A DNA stretch of 64,000 bases, from assembly GCF_008692845.1 (NCBI RefSeq), contig NZ_VXJW01000004.1:186001-250000 (forward strand), read 5' to 3'. Position 1 is the first letter of the stretch. Each line of letters opens with the position of its first letter. This document shows, one piece after another, positions 22,939-31,367 of this stretch. The position numbers and the translations under genes were made by a program. This DNA is from Salmonella enterica subsp. arizonae. Lineage in GTDB: Bacteria > Pseudomonadota > Gammaproteobacteria > Enterobacterales > Enterobacteriaceae. Below the pieces are notes generated by a model. The model saw only the letters and a program-made list of their open reading frames with translations, was not told where the DNA came from and made no database searches.

Positions 22939-23331
22939 ATGAAAAAATTAGAAGATGTTGGTGTACTGATAGCGCGTATTTTAATGCCAGTTCTGTTTAT
23001 TACCGCAGGATGGGGAAAAATTAATGGCTATGCGGGCACACAACAGTATATGGAAGCGATGGGCGTACCGGGATTCCTGCTGCCGCTCACCATACTGCTT
23101 GAATTCGGCGGCGGCCTGGCGATTCTGCTGGGGTTCCTCACCCGAACCACTGCGTTTTTCACCGCCGGTTTTACGCTGCTGACGGCATTTATCTTCCATA
23201 GCAATTTTGCAGAAGGCGTAAACTCGCTGATGTTTATGAAAAACCTGACCATTGCCGGCGGATTCTTATTACTGGCGTTAACCGGACCAGGCGCGTTCAG
23301 CCTTGACCGTCTGCTGAATAGAAAGTGGTAA
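22939..23331 (+). CDS. yqjF: DoxX-family inner membrane protein YqjF
   Basis: 130 residues from MKKLEDVGVLIARIL at ATG 22939, with CTGGAG upstream; the open frame to 22846 is untranslated leader. Four transmembrane helices with the DoxX signature LFITAGWGKINGY near the N-terminus. In E. coli yqjG (glutathionyl-hydroquinone reductase) follows directly. Here the chromosome is interrupted by an insertion sequence 34 bases after the stop. Confidence 0.95.
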   Translation: MKKLEDVGVLIARILMPVLFITAGWGKINGYAGTQQYMEAMGVPGFLLPLTILLEFGGGLAILLGFLTRTTAFFTAGFTLLTAFIFHSNFAEGVNSLMFMKNLTIAGGFLLLALTGPGAFSLDRLLNRKW

Positions 23332-23428
23332 GCAACCTATACTCAATTAAAAAGCGAGGGAATAATGAATCGCCACGGGTTTAACAGACACCTCAGAGTC
23401 ATTTAAAATGACTTGATGAGAGGCGCCC

Positions 23429-23692
23429 ATGAGCGGTAAGCGTTATCCCGAAGAGTTTAAAATTGAAGCAGTCAAACAGGTTGTTGATCGCGGTCATTCT
23501 GTTTCCAGCGTTGCAACACGTCTCGATATCACCACCCACAGCCTTTACGCCTGGATAAAGAAGTACGGTCCGTACTCATCCATTAATAAAGAACAGTCAG
23601 ATGCTCAGGCCGGGCTCCGCCGACTCCAGAAAGAGCTGAAGCGGGTTACTGACGAACGGGACATATTAAACTTCGCAAAGCTGTCCGACTGA
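23429..23692 (+). pseudogene. IS3-family OrfA with internal in-frame deletion
   Basis: 87 residues with the helix-turn-helix KRYPEEFKIEAVKQVVDRG and the leucine-zipper segment LRRLQKELKRVTDERDIL. Relatives read on through KKAAAYFAKLSD; here DIL is followed at once by NFAKLSD. About five codons covering the usual A-rich programmed frameshift site are therefore missing, which should block production of the OrfAB transposase. Confidence 0.8.
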
Positions 23693-24560
23693 GGTACGCC
23701 TTTATCCGTGACAACAGCAGTTGCTGGCCTGTTCGTCTGCTCTGTCGGGTGCTGAATGTTCACCCCAGTGGCTTTTACGCCTGGCTTCAGCAGCCGCATT
23801 CTCAGCGCCACCAGGTAGATCGGAGACTGACGGGACAGATCAAACAGTTCTGGCTGGAGTCCGGTTGCGTTTATGGTTATCGCAAGATCTATCTGGACTT
23901 GCGGGACAGCGGGCAACAGTGCGGAGTGAACAGAATCTGGCGACTGATGAAGCGTGTCGGGATAAAGGCTCAGGTCGGGTACCGGAGCCCGCGGGCACGC
24001 AAAGGCGAGGCCTGTATCGTATCGCCCAACAGGCCCCAGCGACAGTTCAATCCGGATGCGCGAATGAGCGTTGGGTAACGGACATAACCTACATCAGGAC
24101 TCACGAGGGCTGGCTGTATCTGGCCGTGGTTGTTGACCTGTTCTCACGCAAAATTATCGGCTGGTCAATGCAATCCCGGATGACAAAGGACATTGTCCTG
24201 AACGCACTGCTGATGGCTGTATGGAGGGGTAATCCGCAAAGAAAGGTGCTGGTTCACTCGGACCAGGGCAGTCAGTACACAAACCATGAGTGGCAGTCAT
24301 TCCTGAAATCACACGGTCTGGACGGGAGTATGAGCCGTCGCGGTAACTGTCACGATAACGCGGTTGCAGAAAGCTTTTTCCAGTTACTGAAACGCGAGCG
24401 GATAAAGAAAAAGATCTACGGAACGCGGGAAGAAGCCTGCAGCGATATTTTTGATTACATCGAAATGTTTTATAACAGTAAGCGTCGGCATGGTTCGAGT
24501 AATCAGATGTCACCAACAGAATATGAAAACCAGTATTATCAACGGCTCGGAAGTGTCTGG
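23692..24560 (+). pseudogene. IS3-family OrfB (DDE integrase), frameshifted and stop-less
   Basis: The first part reads in one frame (RYAFIRDNSSCWPVRLL ... RQFNPDA) and stops at 24078. From about 24060 the catalytic core continues in the next frame (NERWVTDITYIRTHEGW, VLVHSDQGSQYTNHEW, CHDNAVAESFFQLLKRE). The junction near 24055-24065 has lost bases compared with the expected NPDAPDERW. The expected TAG after LGSV is TGG at 24558, so the frame runs on out of the element to 24650. Confidence 0.85.
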
Positions 24561-24578
24561 ATTATCCGTAGCGATTCA

Positions 24579-24778
24579 GACCGCCCCCCAACCCGCGCCC
24601 TACATTCTAGGGAATTCGTTAAACATGGCGGCTACAGCCTCATACTCTAAGAAACCGATCAATACCTTATCTGCCGACGTGCGGGTTATCTTAGTAATAA
24701 AATTTGCATAAATTTCACTCCCTTTCTTCTTAACTCCCTGCGATGATTATGGTTTTGAGGGATTTCACTTAAGGAAAG
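24579..24778. other. Gap between the IS3 element and the effector gene
   Basis: 200 bases with a C-rich patch beside the IS end, then AT-rich sequence. No gene recognised. The last 50 bases hold AAGGA (24771-24775) for the next start. Probably foreign DNA that arrived with the cassette. Confidence 0.45.
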
Positions 24779-27091
24779 ATGATAAACATTCGTTATCCGG
24801 TACGGAAAGCCGACGGACGGGACTATAAGAACTATGACGAGCTGCTGACCGACATCCGCAAAAACGCGCACGGTTGGTGGTTACTTGGCATTAGTCATTA
24901 CTGGCACGGGGGGATCCACATCGGGACGTCATCGTCTCCGGCCTCGGTGCTGAATCAGGACACGCCGGAAAAATCCGTGCCGCTCCAGTTCATGATGGAC
25001 GGCGAGGTGGTGGCATGGCGGGTTAACCGCGATTACGCGGCTATCGAGTGTTACCAGGAACGCCCCCTGCGCCAGTCCGGCACCTTTGTGCTGGTCAAAT
25101 CGGTGTACAAACCCGACGAACAGGATGAATCCTCCTGGCTGACGCTGTACCAGCTTTACATGCACATCGCGCCACTATCAGAATTCCCGAAACGCCCGCT
25201 TTACCGGGTCACGCAGAAAGGTCACGGGGTGCGGATGCGCAAACACTCCCGCCACGATGACAGCCGTGAAATCGTGCCGGACGTGCTGGCAAATAAACAC
25301 GGCCACGCCAGAATGCTGATGCAGGGGGAAACGCTGACCGTGCTGCAACAAAAATCGTTTCTGCTGGAACTACGGCCGGAGCCGTTCGCCCTGGTGCAGC
25401 GTCTTCAGGACGGTAAACCCGCAGGCGATCTGTTCTGGGTCTCGATGCGCCCGGAATATCTGGAGCCGGACGGGGAATGTTACGTGTGCCTGCCTGAGTG
25501 GATGCACCACGCACTGAATCACGGCGTGTTTGATGATGTGGTAGTGCCGTCCGCCCCGCTGAAAGTGACGGTGAAAGCAGGGGATCCGGTCGGGTTCCTC
25601 GGCGCTCAGGATCTGGCCGACGAAGATAATTATCCGCAGATTATTACCACGGACTATAAAGCCCATATCGAGCTGCTGAGCCTCGACGAGCATGTGCCGG
25701 ATGTGGTGGCCAACGTGAAGGGCATCAAAACGGGCAAACAGTTCATTAAGCTGAAGCTGAAACGGCCACTGTACCTGCGAAACGGGGAGGACGAGGAAAG
25801 TACCTTTAAGCAGATGAGCGCCATTACCCGTGCCGATGCTGGAAAAATTATTCCGCGTGATGCCACATACCCGTTTACGGATAAAAACGGCGTAACATAC
25901 TTTCAAATCCGCCCACATACGTGGATGCACCAGGACGATGTGGAGCAGCTCAGTCAGCATGATTTAGCTGAGCTAAACTTTCACTGTATTGAGGCTGAAC
26001 ACACAACCGATTTTACCCGCACGCTGGATGAACGCTGGGTTATTGATGCCCTGAAAAGCATCAGCTCGCACTTTGACAGCGAAAAAGGACCCGCATCGGC
26101 ACAGGCAAAAATGTTTTATGACAGCCTGATCCACAACGCTGAAAACAGAAGACCGCCCGACCCGTATCCCGATAAATCCCTGGACGAACTGCTGTTCGGC
26201 GCACTGCATACCAATCAGATGAACATCCCGGAATATGCGCGGCGGCTGATAGTGAAGCATGACAGCGACTGGCACAGTACCCGCGAAGATACACGCTGGT
26301 CATCGGTATTTACGGTCAGGGATGAAAGTCCTGTTGTGAAGATGGCCAACGGGGGATTTCTGGATGTGACGCGCTGGATGGATAAGGTGCCGCCGTTCGC
26401 CAGTCAGCGGTCAGTATGGCATTTTCATCCGCTTGAGTTTCCGGAAATATTACGAAGTGCAGAGTTTCCCAAGACTCCTGTTAATGGGGAGTTAACTCCT
26501 ATAGAATTTATTCACTTCTATAATGGAGATAAAATTGATGATACTGATTATGAAGAGGCTGCAAAAGAATTAGGATGCGAAGTTGCAGCAATTAAAGCTG
26601 TAGCAAAAACTGAAAATGGTCCTTATGGCTCCTATTTTAAATTTGAAGATAACGATGATTATGTTCCTGCGATATTATTTGAAAGGCATCACTTTCATAA
26701 ATATACAAATGGGAAGTATGATCAGTTCGAAGATATATCAAATCCTGTTGCGGGTGGATATGGTGCAACATCAATACAGTATGCAAAGCTAATCAAAGCG
26801 TATGCTTTAGACAAGAAAGCAGCTTTAAAGTCAGCATCTTGGGGTAAGTTTCAGATTTTGGCGTCGAACTACGCCACATCAGGCTACGCTAGCCCTGAGG
26901 ATTTCGTTTTTGCATTAAGTAAGTCTGAGAAAAATCAGTTGAAAGCATTCGTTAGCTTCATTAAGGCTGATAGAGTTTTATTGCGCTCCATTCGGACTAA
27001 AGATTGGCTTTCATTTGCTCAAAGATATAACGGACCAAGGCAGAAGGGATATGATTTGAAAATGGAGAGAAATTACAATGCATCATTATAA
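24779..27091 (+). CDS. Large effector with C-terminal N-acetylmuramidase domain (probable type VI-type toxin)
   Basis: 770 residues, no signal peptide or membrane segment. Residues about 575-765 match the muramidase family formerly DUF3380: AAIKAVAKTENGPYG (candidate catalytic Glu612), AILFERHHFHKY, PVAGGYG, SASWGKFQILASNYA, and AQRYNGPRQKGYD near the end. This fold cleaves the peptidoglycan glycan strand. The first 130 residues (HGGIHIG, DGEVVAWRVNRDY, LYQLYMHIAP) resemble a lysostaphin/M23 barrel with a lost metal ligand; the middle is unassigned and SH3-like in places. Base composition changes sharply near 26450. Two small exported proteins overlap its end. No VgrG, PAAR or T6SS gene is in the window, so secretion by T6SS is inferred from family habit. 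A phage-type endolysin is the alternative. Confidence 0.8.
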   Translation: MINIRYPVRKADGRDYKNYDELLTDIRKNAHGWWLLGISHYWHGGIHIGTSSSPASVLNQDTPEKSVPLQFMMDGEVVAWRVNRDYAAIECYQERPLRQSGTFVLVKSVYKPDEQDESSWLTLYQLYMHIAPLSEFPKRPLYRVTQKGHGVRMRKHSRHDDSREIVPDVLANKHGHARMLMQGETLTVLQQKSFLLELRPEPFALVQRLQDGKPAGDLFWVSMRPEYLEPDGECYVCLPEWMHHALNHGVFDDVVVPSAPLKVTVKAGDPVGFLGAQDLADEDNYPQIITTDYKAHIELLSLDEHVPDVVANVKGIKTGKQFIKLKLKRPLYLRNGEDEESTFKQMSAITRADAGKIIPRDATYPFTDKNGVTYFQIRPHTWMHQDDVEQLSQHDLAELNFHCIEAEHTTDFTRTLDERWVIDALKSISSHFDSEKGPASAQAKMFYDSLIHNAENRRPPDPYPDKSLDELLFGALHTNQMNIPEYARRLIVKHDSDWHSTREDTRWSSVFTVRDESPVVKMANGGFLDVTRWMDKVPPFASQRSVWHFHPLEFPEILRSAEFPKTPVNGELTPIEFIHFYNGDKIDDTDYEEAAKELGCEVAAIKAVAKTENGPYGSYFKFEDNDDYVPAILFERHHFHKYTNGKYDQFEDISNPVAGGYGATSIQYAKLIKAYALDKKAALKSASWGKFQILASNYATSGYASPEDFVFALSKSEKNQLKAFVSFIKADRVLLRSIRTKDWLSFAQRYNGPRQKGYDLKMERNYNASL

Positions 27092-27524
27092 GTTTTTTGC
27101 GTTGGCTGCAATGCTTTTGTGTGGTTCATCGTTTGCGAGTGATGAATATTTCATGTGCAACACTGCAAAAGGAACAATCAAACTAGATGAAAACAAAGGC
27201 GTGCTTCGGTACACCTTATCGAAAGACCGCAAAACTGCATTTAATTATGAATCGAAAGGTAATGATTATTCAGGATTTAAATACAATCATTACTCACGAT
27301 TTCAAACCGATTATTTCAGTGTATCGTTTGTAAATGCAGAGTATAAGTACACGATATTTAGTAATTATGAGGGTGAGAGTGAAAGCCGTGGAGTTAGTGT
27401 TACGAACCTGAATAGCAAAAAGGAATCTGTTTACGATTGTAAGTCCGTTAGCATTGATCGTCTTAGTGATTTGTCGGCAAAACTGGCTTGTGATAAAGAT
27501 TCTGCTTTGGGGTGTGAAGAATGA
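27078..27524 (+). CDS. Small exported protein, candidate immunity protein
   Basis: 148 residues. Signal peptide MHHYKFFALAAMLLCGSSFA cleaved before SDEYF; no lipobox, so a soluble periplasmic protein. I recognise no family. The mature part has many aromatic residues, a beta-rich pattern and four cysteines. ATG 27078 has GGAGAGA upstream within the effector gene and overlaps the effector's end by 14 bases, so translation is probably coupled. A periplasmic partner co-produced with a peptidoglycan hydrolase is most simply its immunity protein. AT-rich like the toxin domain. Confidence 0.7.
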   Translation: MHHYKFFALAAMLLCGSSFASDEYFMCNTAKGTIKLDENKGVLRYTLSKDRKTAFNYESKGNDYSGFKYNHYSRFQTDYFSVSFVNAEYKYTIFSNYEGESESRGVSVTNLNSKKESVYDCKSVSIDRLSDLSAKLACDKDSALGCEE

Positions 27525-27883
27525 ACATCTAAAATATAGCATTGTTTTACTCTTGTTGTTCACAGGGTATTCTGAAGTTAGTGCTGCTGCATTTTCCGGA
27601 AAAAAATAGTCAGCTTGCAAGTATTAATCAAAAAAGCTCAGGGGAAGTAAAATCGGCATTAGAGAATTTGAACAAATCTGTTGATGCACAAATCAATAAC
27701 AACCCAGATCGTAAGCCATTTATTCTGGAGCTTAAAAAATCATGGGGAGAGATGATTGATAAAAAATGCCAACTGGAAACGGTTGATTCGAAAGGAACTG
27801 ATGCAGAGACGGCCGAAGTGAGCAACTGTCTTATAAAAAGTTACCAGGAAGAAAGGAAGTATTTCGATACGATGCTGCCGTAA
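27514..27883 (+). pseudogene. Lysozyme-inhibitor-like (LprI/DUF1311-like) exported protein, split by a one-base frameshift
   Basis: From GTG 27514 a signal peptide is read, KYSIVLLLLFTGYSEVSAAA, then FSGKK and a stop at 27607. Skipping one base in the A7 run (27600-27606) moves into a frame open to 27883: NSQLASINQKSSGEVKSALE, SWGEMIDKKCQLE, CLIKSYQEERKYF. That pattern of Trp, Cys, Cys and Arg resembles the LprI/DUF1311 periplasmic family. Signal and mature part are in different frames, so either the gene is broken, it depends on slippage, or the read has an A-count error. It overlaps the preceding gene by 11 bases. Confidence 0.7.
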
Positions 27884-27946
27884 TATGTTGGGCATGCCAG
27901 TAGATAGGTATAAACTGTATTAGTCGCGATGTAGTCACTCCGGTTT

Positions 27947-28799
27947 TTAGTACCACTGCCAGTTAGAGTCTCCGGCCAGTTTTTGCCTTGCATAGGTAAC
28001 CGGCGGTATGCCGCCAGGTGAGCTATGCGGGCGTTCCTCGTTATATTCCGTTCGCCGGTTTTCTGTTAACTCTCGGACTTCAGACAGCGTTCGGAACAGA
28101 TACATATCGAGTATTTCTGTTCGTAATGTCTTATTGAACCGTTCGATAAATCCGTTCTGCATTGGCTTTCCCGGTTGAATAAAATCCAGTATGACTCCAT
28201 GCTGCTCGGCCCACTCCGACAGGACGGCGGCGGTAAGTTCCGGTCCATTATCACTTCGGAAACGCCGGATAGCCTCTTTCGGCGCTGAGCCGCTCCAAAA
28301 CGCGCACTACGCGATGCGCCGGGATATTTAAGTCCACTTCGACTGCCAGCGCTTCCCGATTAAAATCATCGGCTACGTTAAACAATCTGAACCGCCTTCC
28401 ATCCATCAGCGCGTCACTCATAAAATCCACTGACCAACAGTGATTCATGTTAATGGGGACCGCCAAAGGCTGCGGGTTCCGGTTGGGCAAGCGTTTTTTA
28501 CCCTTGCGTCTGAGGTTTAGTTTTAACCGACAATATATCCGGTAAACGCGTTTCTTATTCCACGATAACCCTGCCTGATGCAGCTTGTTGAACATCAAGC
28601 CAAATCCATAGGCCGGATAGTGATGCGCCAGATCCTGTAGCGCCTCGATCACCGGAATATCCCGTTCGGCATTCGGGCGATAATGCAAAAGGCTTCGGCT
28701 AATACCAATAATTCGGCACCCGCGTCGCTCGCTGGTCTGATGTTCCGTCATGACATAGCGCACCAGTTTACGTTTTTCGGGAACCGTTAAAGTTTTTTT
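27947..28799 (-). pseudogene. IS3-family OrfB with a two-base deletion
   Basis: TLTVPEKRKLVRYVMTEHQ through WSVDFMSDALMDGRRF and RGYPAF is one frame, stopping as YPAFPK near 28251. The continuation RSDNGPELTAAVLSEW and MQNGFIERFNKTLRTEILD to 27947 is in another. Relatives read YPAFIRSDNGPEL, so two bases of the Ile codon are missing near 28260. The DDE triad is split, and the element is probably immobile. Confidence 0.85.
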
Positions 28800-29053
28800 G
28801 CGACGACATCCTTAAGAATTTCATGATCCAGGCTCAAAGACGCGTACATTTGCTTCAATCGCCGGTTTTCTTCTTCCAGCTCTTTCATGCGTTTGATATC
28901 CGGGGACTCCATGCCGCCATATTTGGATTTCCAGTTATCGTAGCTGGCTTCGGAAACACCATTCTCACGACAAACCTCCTTCACATGTCGACCGCCTTCA
29001 ACTTCTTTCAGGACTCTCAGGATCTGGGATTCGGTGAAACGTATTTTCTTCAT
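28787..29053 (-). CDS. IS3-family OrfA
   Basis: 88 residues, intact: helix-turn-helix RFTESQILRVLKEVEGG and KEVCRENGVSEASYDNWKSK, then a coiled coil (MKELEEENRRLKQMYASLSL). It ends KKL at an A7 run (28793-28799 on the plus strand as T7), the usual -1 slip site for making the OrfAB transposase. Confidence 0.9.
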   Translation of the reverse strand: MKKIRFTESQILRVLKEVEGGRHVKEVCRENGVSEASYDNWKSKYGGMESPDIKRMKELEEENRRLKQMYASLSLDHEILKDVVAKKL

Positions 29054-29237
29054 AGCGTACCTCCATTGGTTGTATTTTAACCAGAGGACTCTATTAAGCG
29101 GTCAGACTAAATTTGGGGGAGACTACACCGCGACGCCTTATTAATTAATATCACAAATATTTACCAGCATTTCATTCGCAGCTATTCTTAGTTTGATTAC
29201 TTTAAAAACAATTGATTGAACGACTATTGAGGCGAAA

Positions 29238-29603
29238 ATGGATTGGTATTTAAACGTTTTAAAAAATTATCTGGGCTTTGGCGGTCGCGCGCGACGCAAA
29301 GAATACTGGATGTTTATTCTGGTCAATATCATTTTTACCTTTGTGCTGGGCCTGCTGGACGCCATGCTCGGTTGGCAGCGCGCCGGGGGTGAAGGTGTTC
29401 TGACCACCATTTACGGCGTTCTGATCTTTTTACCGTGGTGGGCCGTGCAGTTCCGACGTTTGCATGACACTGACCGCTCCGCATGGTGGCTACTATTACT
29501 ACTAATCCCCATTATCGGCTGGCTTATCATCATCGCGTTCAACTGCCAGAACGGTACGCCGGGCGATAACCGCTTCGGCCCCGATCCGAAACGTTTTTCC
29601 TGA
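29238..29603 (+). CDS. yhaH: DUF805 inner membrane protein YhaH
   Basis: 121 residues, the E. coli length. Starts MDWYLNVLKNYLGFGGRARR, the standard DUF805 opening. Three membrane helices, with the conserved QFRRLHDTDRSAWW between them. Function is unknown. It resumes the core gene order after the IS-flanked insertion. Confidence 0.95.
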   Translation: MDWYLNVLKNYLGFGGRARRKEYWMFILVNIIFTFVLGLLDAMLGWQRAGGEGVLTTIYGVLIFLPWWAVQFRRLHDTDRSAWWLLLLLIPIIGWLIIIAFNCQNGTPGDNRFGPDPKRFS

Positions 29604-29608
29604 TGGCG

Positions 29609-29636
29609 GCGCGGCGCTGCTTTTAAAGCGCCGCGC
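29609..29636. terminator. Bidirectional hairpin between yhaH and yhaJ
   Basis: GCGCGGCGCT (29609-29618), loop, AGCGCCGCGC (29627-29636), between convergent genes. Weak T runs only. Confidence 0.65.
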
Positions 29637-29641
29637 GCTAT

Positions 29642-30538
29642 TTATTTCCCGGCGAATAGCTTAGGTATTTCCCGCAAACACCAGGCTTTTGCCTCGCCCA
29701 TACTGTCACGCCGCCAGGCCATAATAATATCAATTTCGCTGGTCGATTCCGGGCTCACTACGCGTAGCCGTCCTTCGGCTATATCCTGTTCTACCATCGA
29801 ATATGGCATGGTGGCGACGCCAAGCCCGGCCAGCAACGCCTGACGTTTATCTTCAATAGTGCTTACCGTCAGGCGCGGTTGCTTATCCAGCAGTTGCACC
29901 GTTAATACCGGGCGCTCGCGCGCGGTATCCGCTACCGCTATGCCGCGATATTTAACCCGCGTCACTTCCGAAAGCGGCTCCGGCTCTTGGTGAATCGGAT
30001 GGTCAGGCGCGGCGACATACACATTCATGAGCGTATACAATTTACGGGAGTTAATTTCCGACGACGATCGAAAGTGCATATCCGGGGCGATGACGATATC
30101 CGCCCGCCCCTGCTCAAGGCGCTCCCATGCGCCAGCCAGTACTTCGGTAATAAATGAAAGCTGCGTATTGGCTTTAGCGGCCAGCCGGTCGAGCAGCGGA
30201 AAAAAAGCGGGCGTCGGCACCAGAGCCTCAGTGACCAACGTCAGATGCGTTTCCCAACCGCGGGCCAACGCTTCAGCATCCGTCGTCAACTTGTCTGCCG
30301 CTTCCAGCAATACCCGGCCACGCTCCAGCAGCATACGCCCGACGTTGGTGAATTTTGTACGATGGCCGGAACGATCAAACAGCACAACGTCCAACTCTTC
30401 TTCCAGCTTCTGCATGGTGTAACTCAGCGCGGAGGGCACCCGTCCCAGTTCATCTGCCGCTGCGGCAAAACTGCCCCGGCGGTCAATGGCGTCCATCACA
30501 CGCAATGCTTCAAGCGTCAGCGCTCTCTCTTTAGCCAT
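29642..30538 (-). CDS. yhaJ: LysR-family transcriptional regulator YhaJ
   Basis: 298 residues, full length. N-terminal winged helix-turn-helix with LEALRVMDAIDRRGSFAAAA and the recognition region VPSALSYTMQKLEEEL; the effector domain occupies residues 90-298. E. coli YhaJ responds to aromatic compounds and affects virulence genes in pathogenic strains. It is divergent from yhaK, a likely target. Confidence 0.95.
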   Translation of the reverse strand: MAKERALTLEALRVMDAIDRRGSFAAAADELGRVPSALSYTMQKLEEELDVVLFDRSGHRTKFTNVGRMLLERGRVLLEAADKLTTDAEALARGWETHLTLVTEALVPTPAFFPLLDRLAAKANTQLSFITEVLAGAWERLEQGRADIVIAPDMHFRSSSEINSRKLYTLMNVYVAAPDHPIHQEPEPLSEVTRVKYRGIAVADTARERPVLTVQLLDKQPRLTVSTIEDKRQALLAGLGVATMPYSMVEQDIAEGRLRVVSPESTSEIDIIMAWRRDSMGEAKAWCLREIPKLFAGK

Positions 30539-30642
30539 AGCGTTCTCATTCAGGAAATTTGAACATACCGGGCAGAATATCTGGCTAACAATGCAGCGTC
30601 CAGCCCCTTAACATAAAAGGGAGTAAAGAGAGGTTAATAACG

Positions 30643-31344
30643 ATGATTACTACCCGAACCGCCAAACAGTGTGGACAGGCAGACTATGGATGGCTGCAGG
30701 CCCGCTACACCTTCTCCTTTGGACACTACTTCGACCCTACACTGCTGGGCTACGCTTCGCTGCGCGTACTGAACCAGGAAGTCCTGGCGCCTGGCGCCTC
30801 TTTTCAGCCCCGAACTTATCCAAAGGTGGATATTTTAAACCTGATTCTGGACGGCGAAGCGGAATACCGCGACAGCGACGGCAACCATGTGCAGGCCAAA
30901 GCGGGCGAAGCGTTACTGCTTGCCGCGCAGCCGGGTATTAGCTACAGCGAACGTAATCTCAGCAACGTTAAGCCCTTAACCCGAATGCAACTGTGGCTCG
31001 ACGCCTGTCCTGAACAGGAAAACGCGCTGGTACAAAAAACCACGCTATCGGCGGCGCAACAACAGCTTCTTGCCTCGCCTGACGGCGAGCAAAACAGCTT
31101 ACAACTGCGCCAACAGGTCTGGCTACATCACATTACGCTGAAGAAAGGCGAATCGCTTAATTTTCAGCTTCACGGGCCGCGCGCCTATTTGCAGTCGATT
31201 CACGGTACGTTCCACGCGGTGACGCACAATGAAGAGCAAGAGGTATTAACCTGCGGGGATGGCGCATTTATTCGTGATGAACCTAACATTACGCTGGTTG
31301 CCAATACGCCGCTGCGCGCATTACTGGTAGATTTACCGGTGTAG
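30643..31344 (+). CDS. yhaK: Redox-sensitive bicupin YhaK (pirin family)
   Basis: 233 residues, E. coli length. Pirin N-terminal cupin signature FSFGHYFDP at residues 24-32, with YPKVDILNLILDGEAEYRDS further on. A second cupin follows. YhaK differs from canonical pirins in metal binding and is proposed as a redox-stress marker. Followed 23 bases later by yhaL. Confidence 0.95.
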   Translation: MITTRTAKQCGQADYGWLQARYTFSFGHYFDPTLLGYASLRVLNQEVLAPGASFQPRTYPKVDILNLILDGEAEYRDSDGNHVQAKAGEALLLAAQPGISYSERNLSNVKPLTRMQLWLDACPEQENALVQKTTLSAAQQQLLASPDGEQNSLQLRQQVWLHHITLKKGESLNFQLHGPRAYLQSIHGTFHAVTHNEEQEVLTCGDGAFIRDEPNITLVANTPLRALLVDLPV

Positions 31345-31367
31345 CCAGCCATAAAAGGAGTCGTAAG

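Larger units (their letters stand above)
23366..24578 (+). mobile_element. Degenerate IS3-family (IS51-group-like) element, 1213 bp
   Basis: Terminal inverted repeats are visible: left TGAATCGCCACGGG (23366-) and right, read inward, TGAATCGCTACGG ending at 24578, with CAGACAC shared further in. It encloses orfA and orfB of an IS3 transposase, both damaged. No target-site duplication is seen (TAA on the left, GAC on the right), suggesting deletion or recombination after insertion. Confidence 0.9.
27930..29127 (-). mobile_element. Degenerate IS3-family (IS407-group-like) element, about 1.2 kb
   Basis: Ends are TGTAGTCACTCCGG (27930 inward) and, on the other strand, TGTAGTCTCCCCC from 29127 inward; both continue to TTTAGT. 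orfA and orfB are on the minus strand. GCGA occurs at 27926-27929 and 29130-29133, a possible 4-bp target duplication if the right end is two bases longer. Confidence 0.88.

Noticed and set aside
23366..29127. Functional composite transposon
   Set aside because: The two IS elements belong to different IS3 groups with different ends and both are defective, so they cannot move the cassette as one unit.
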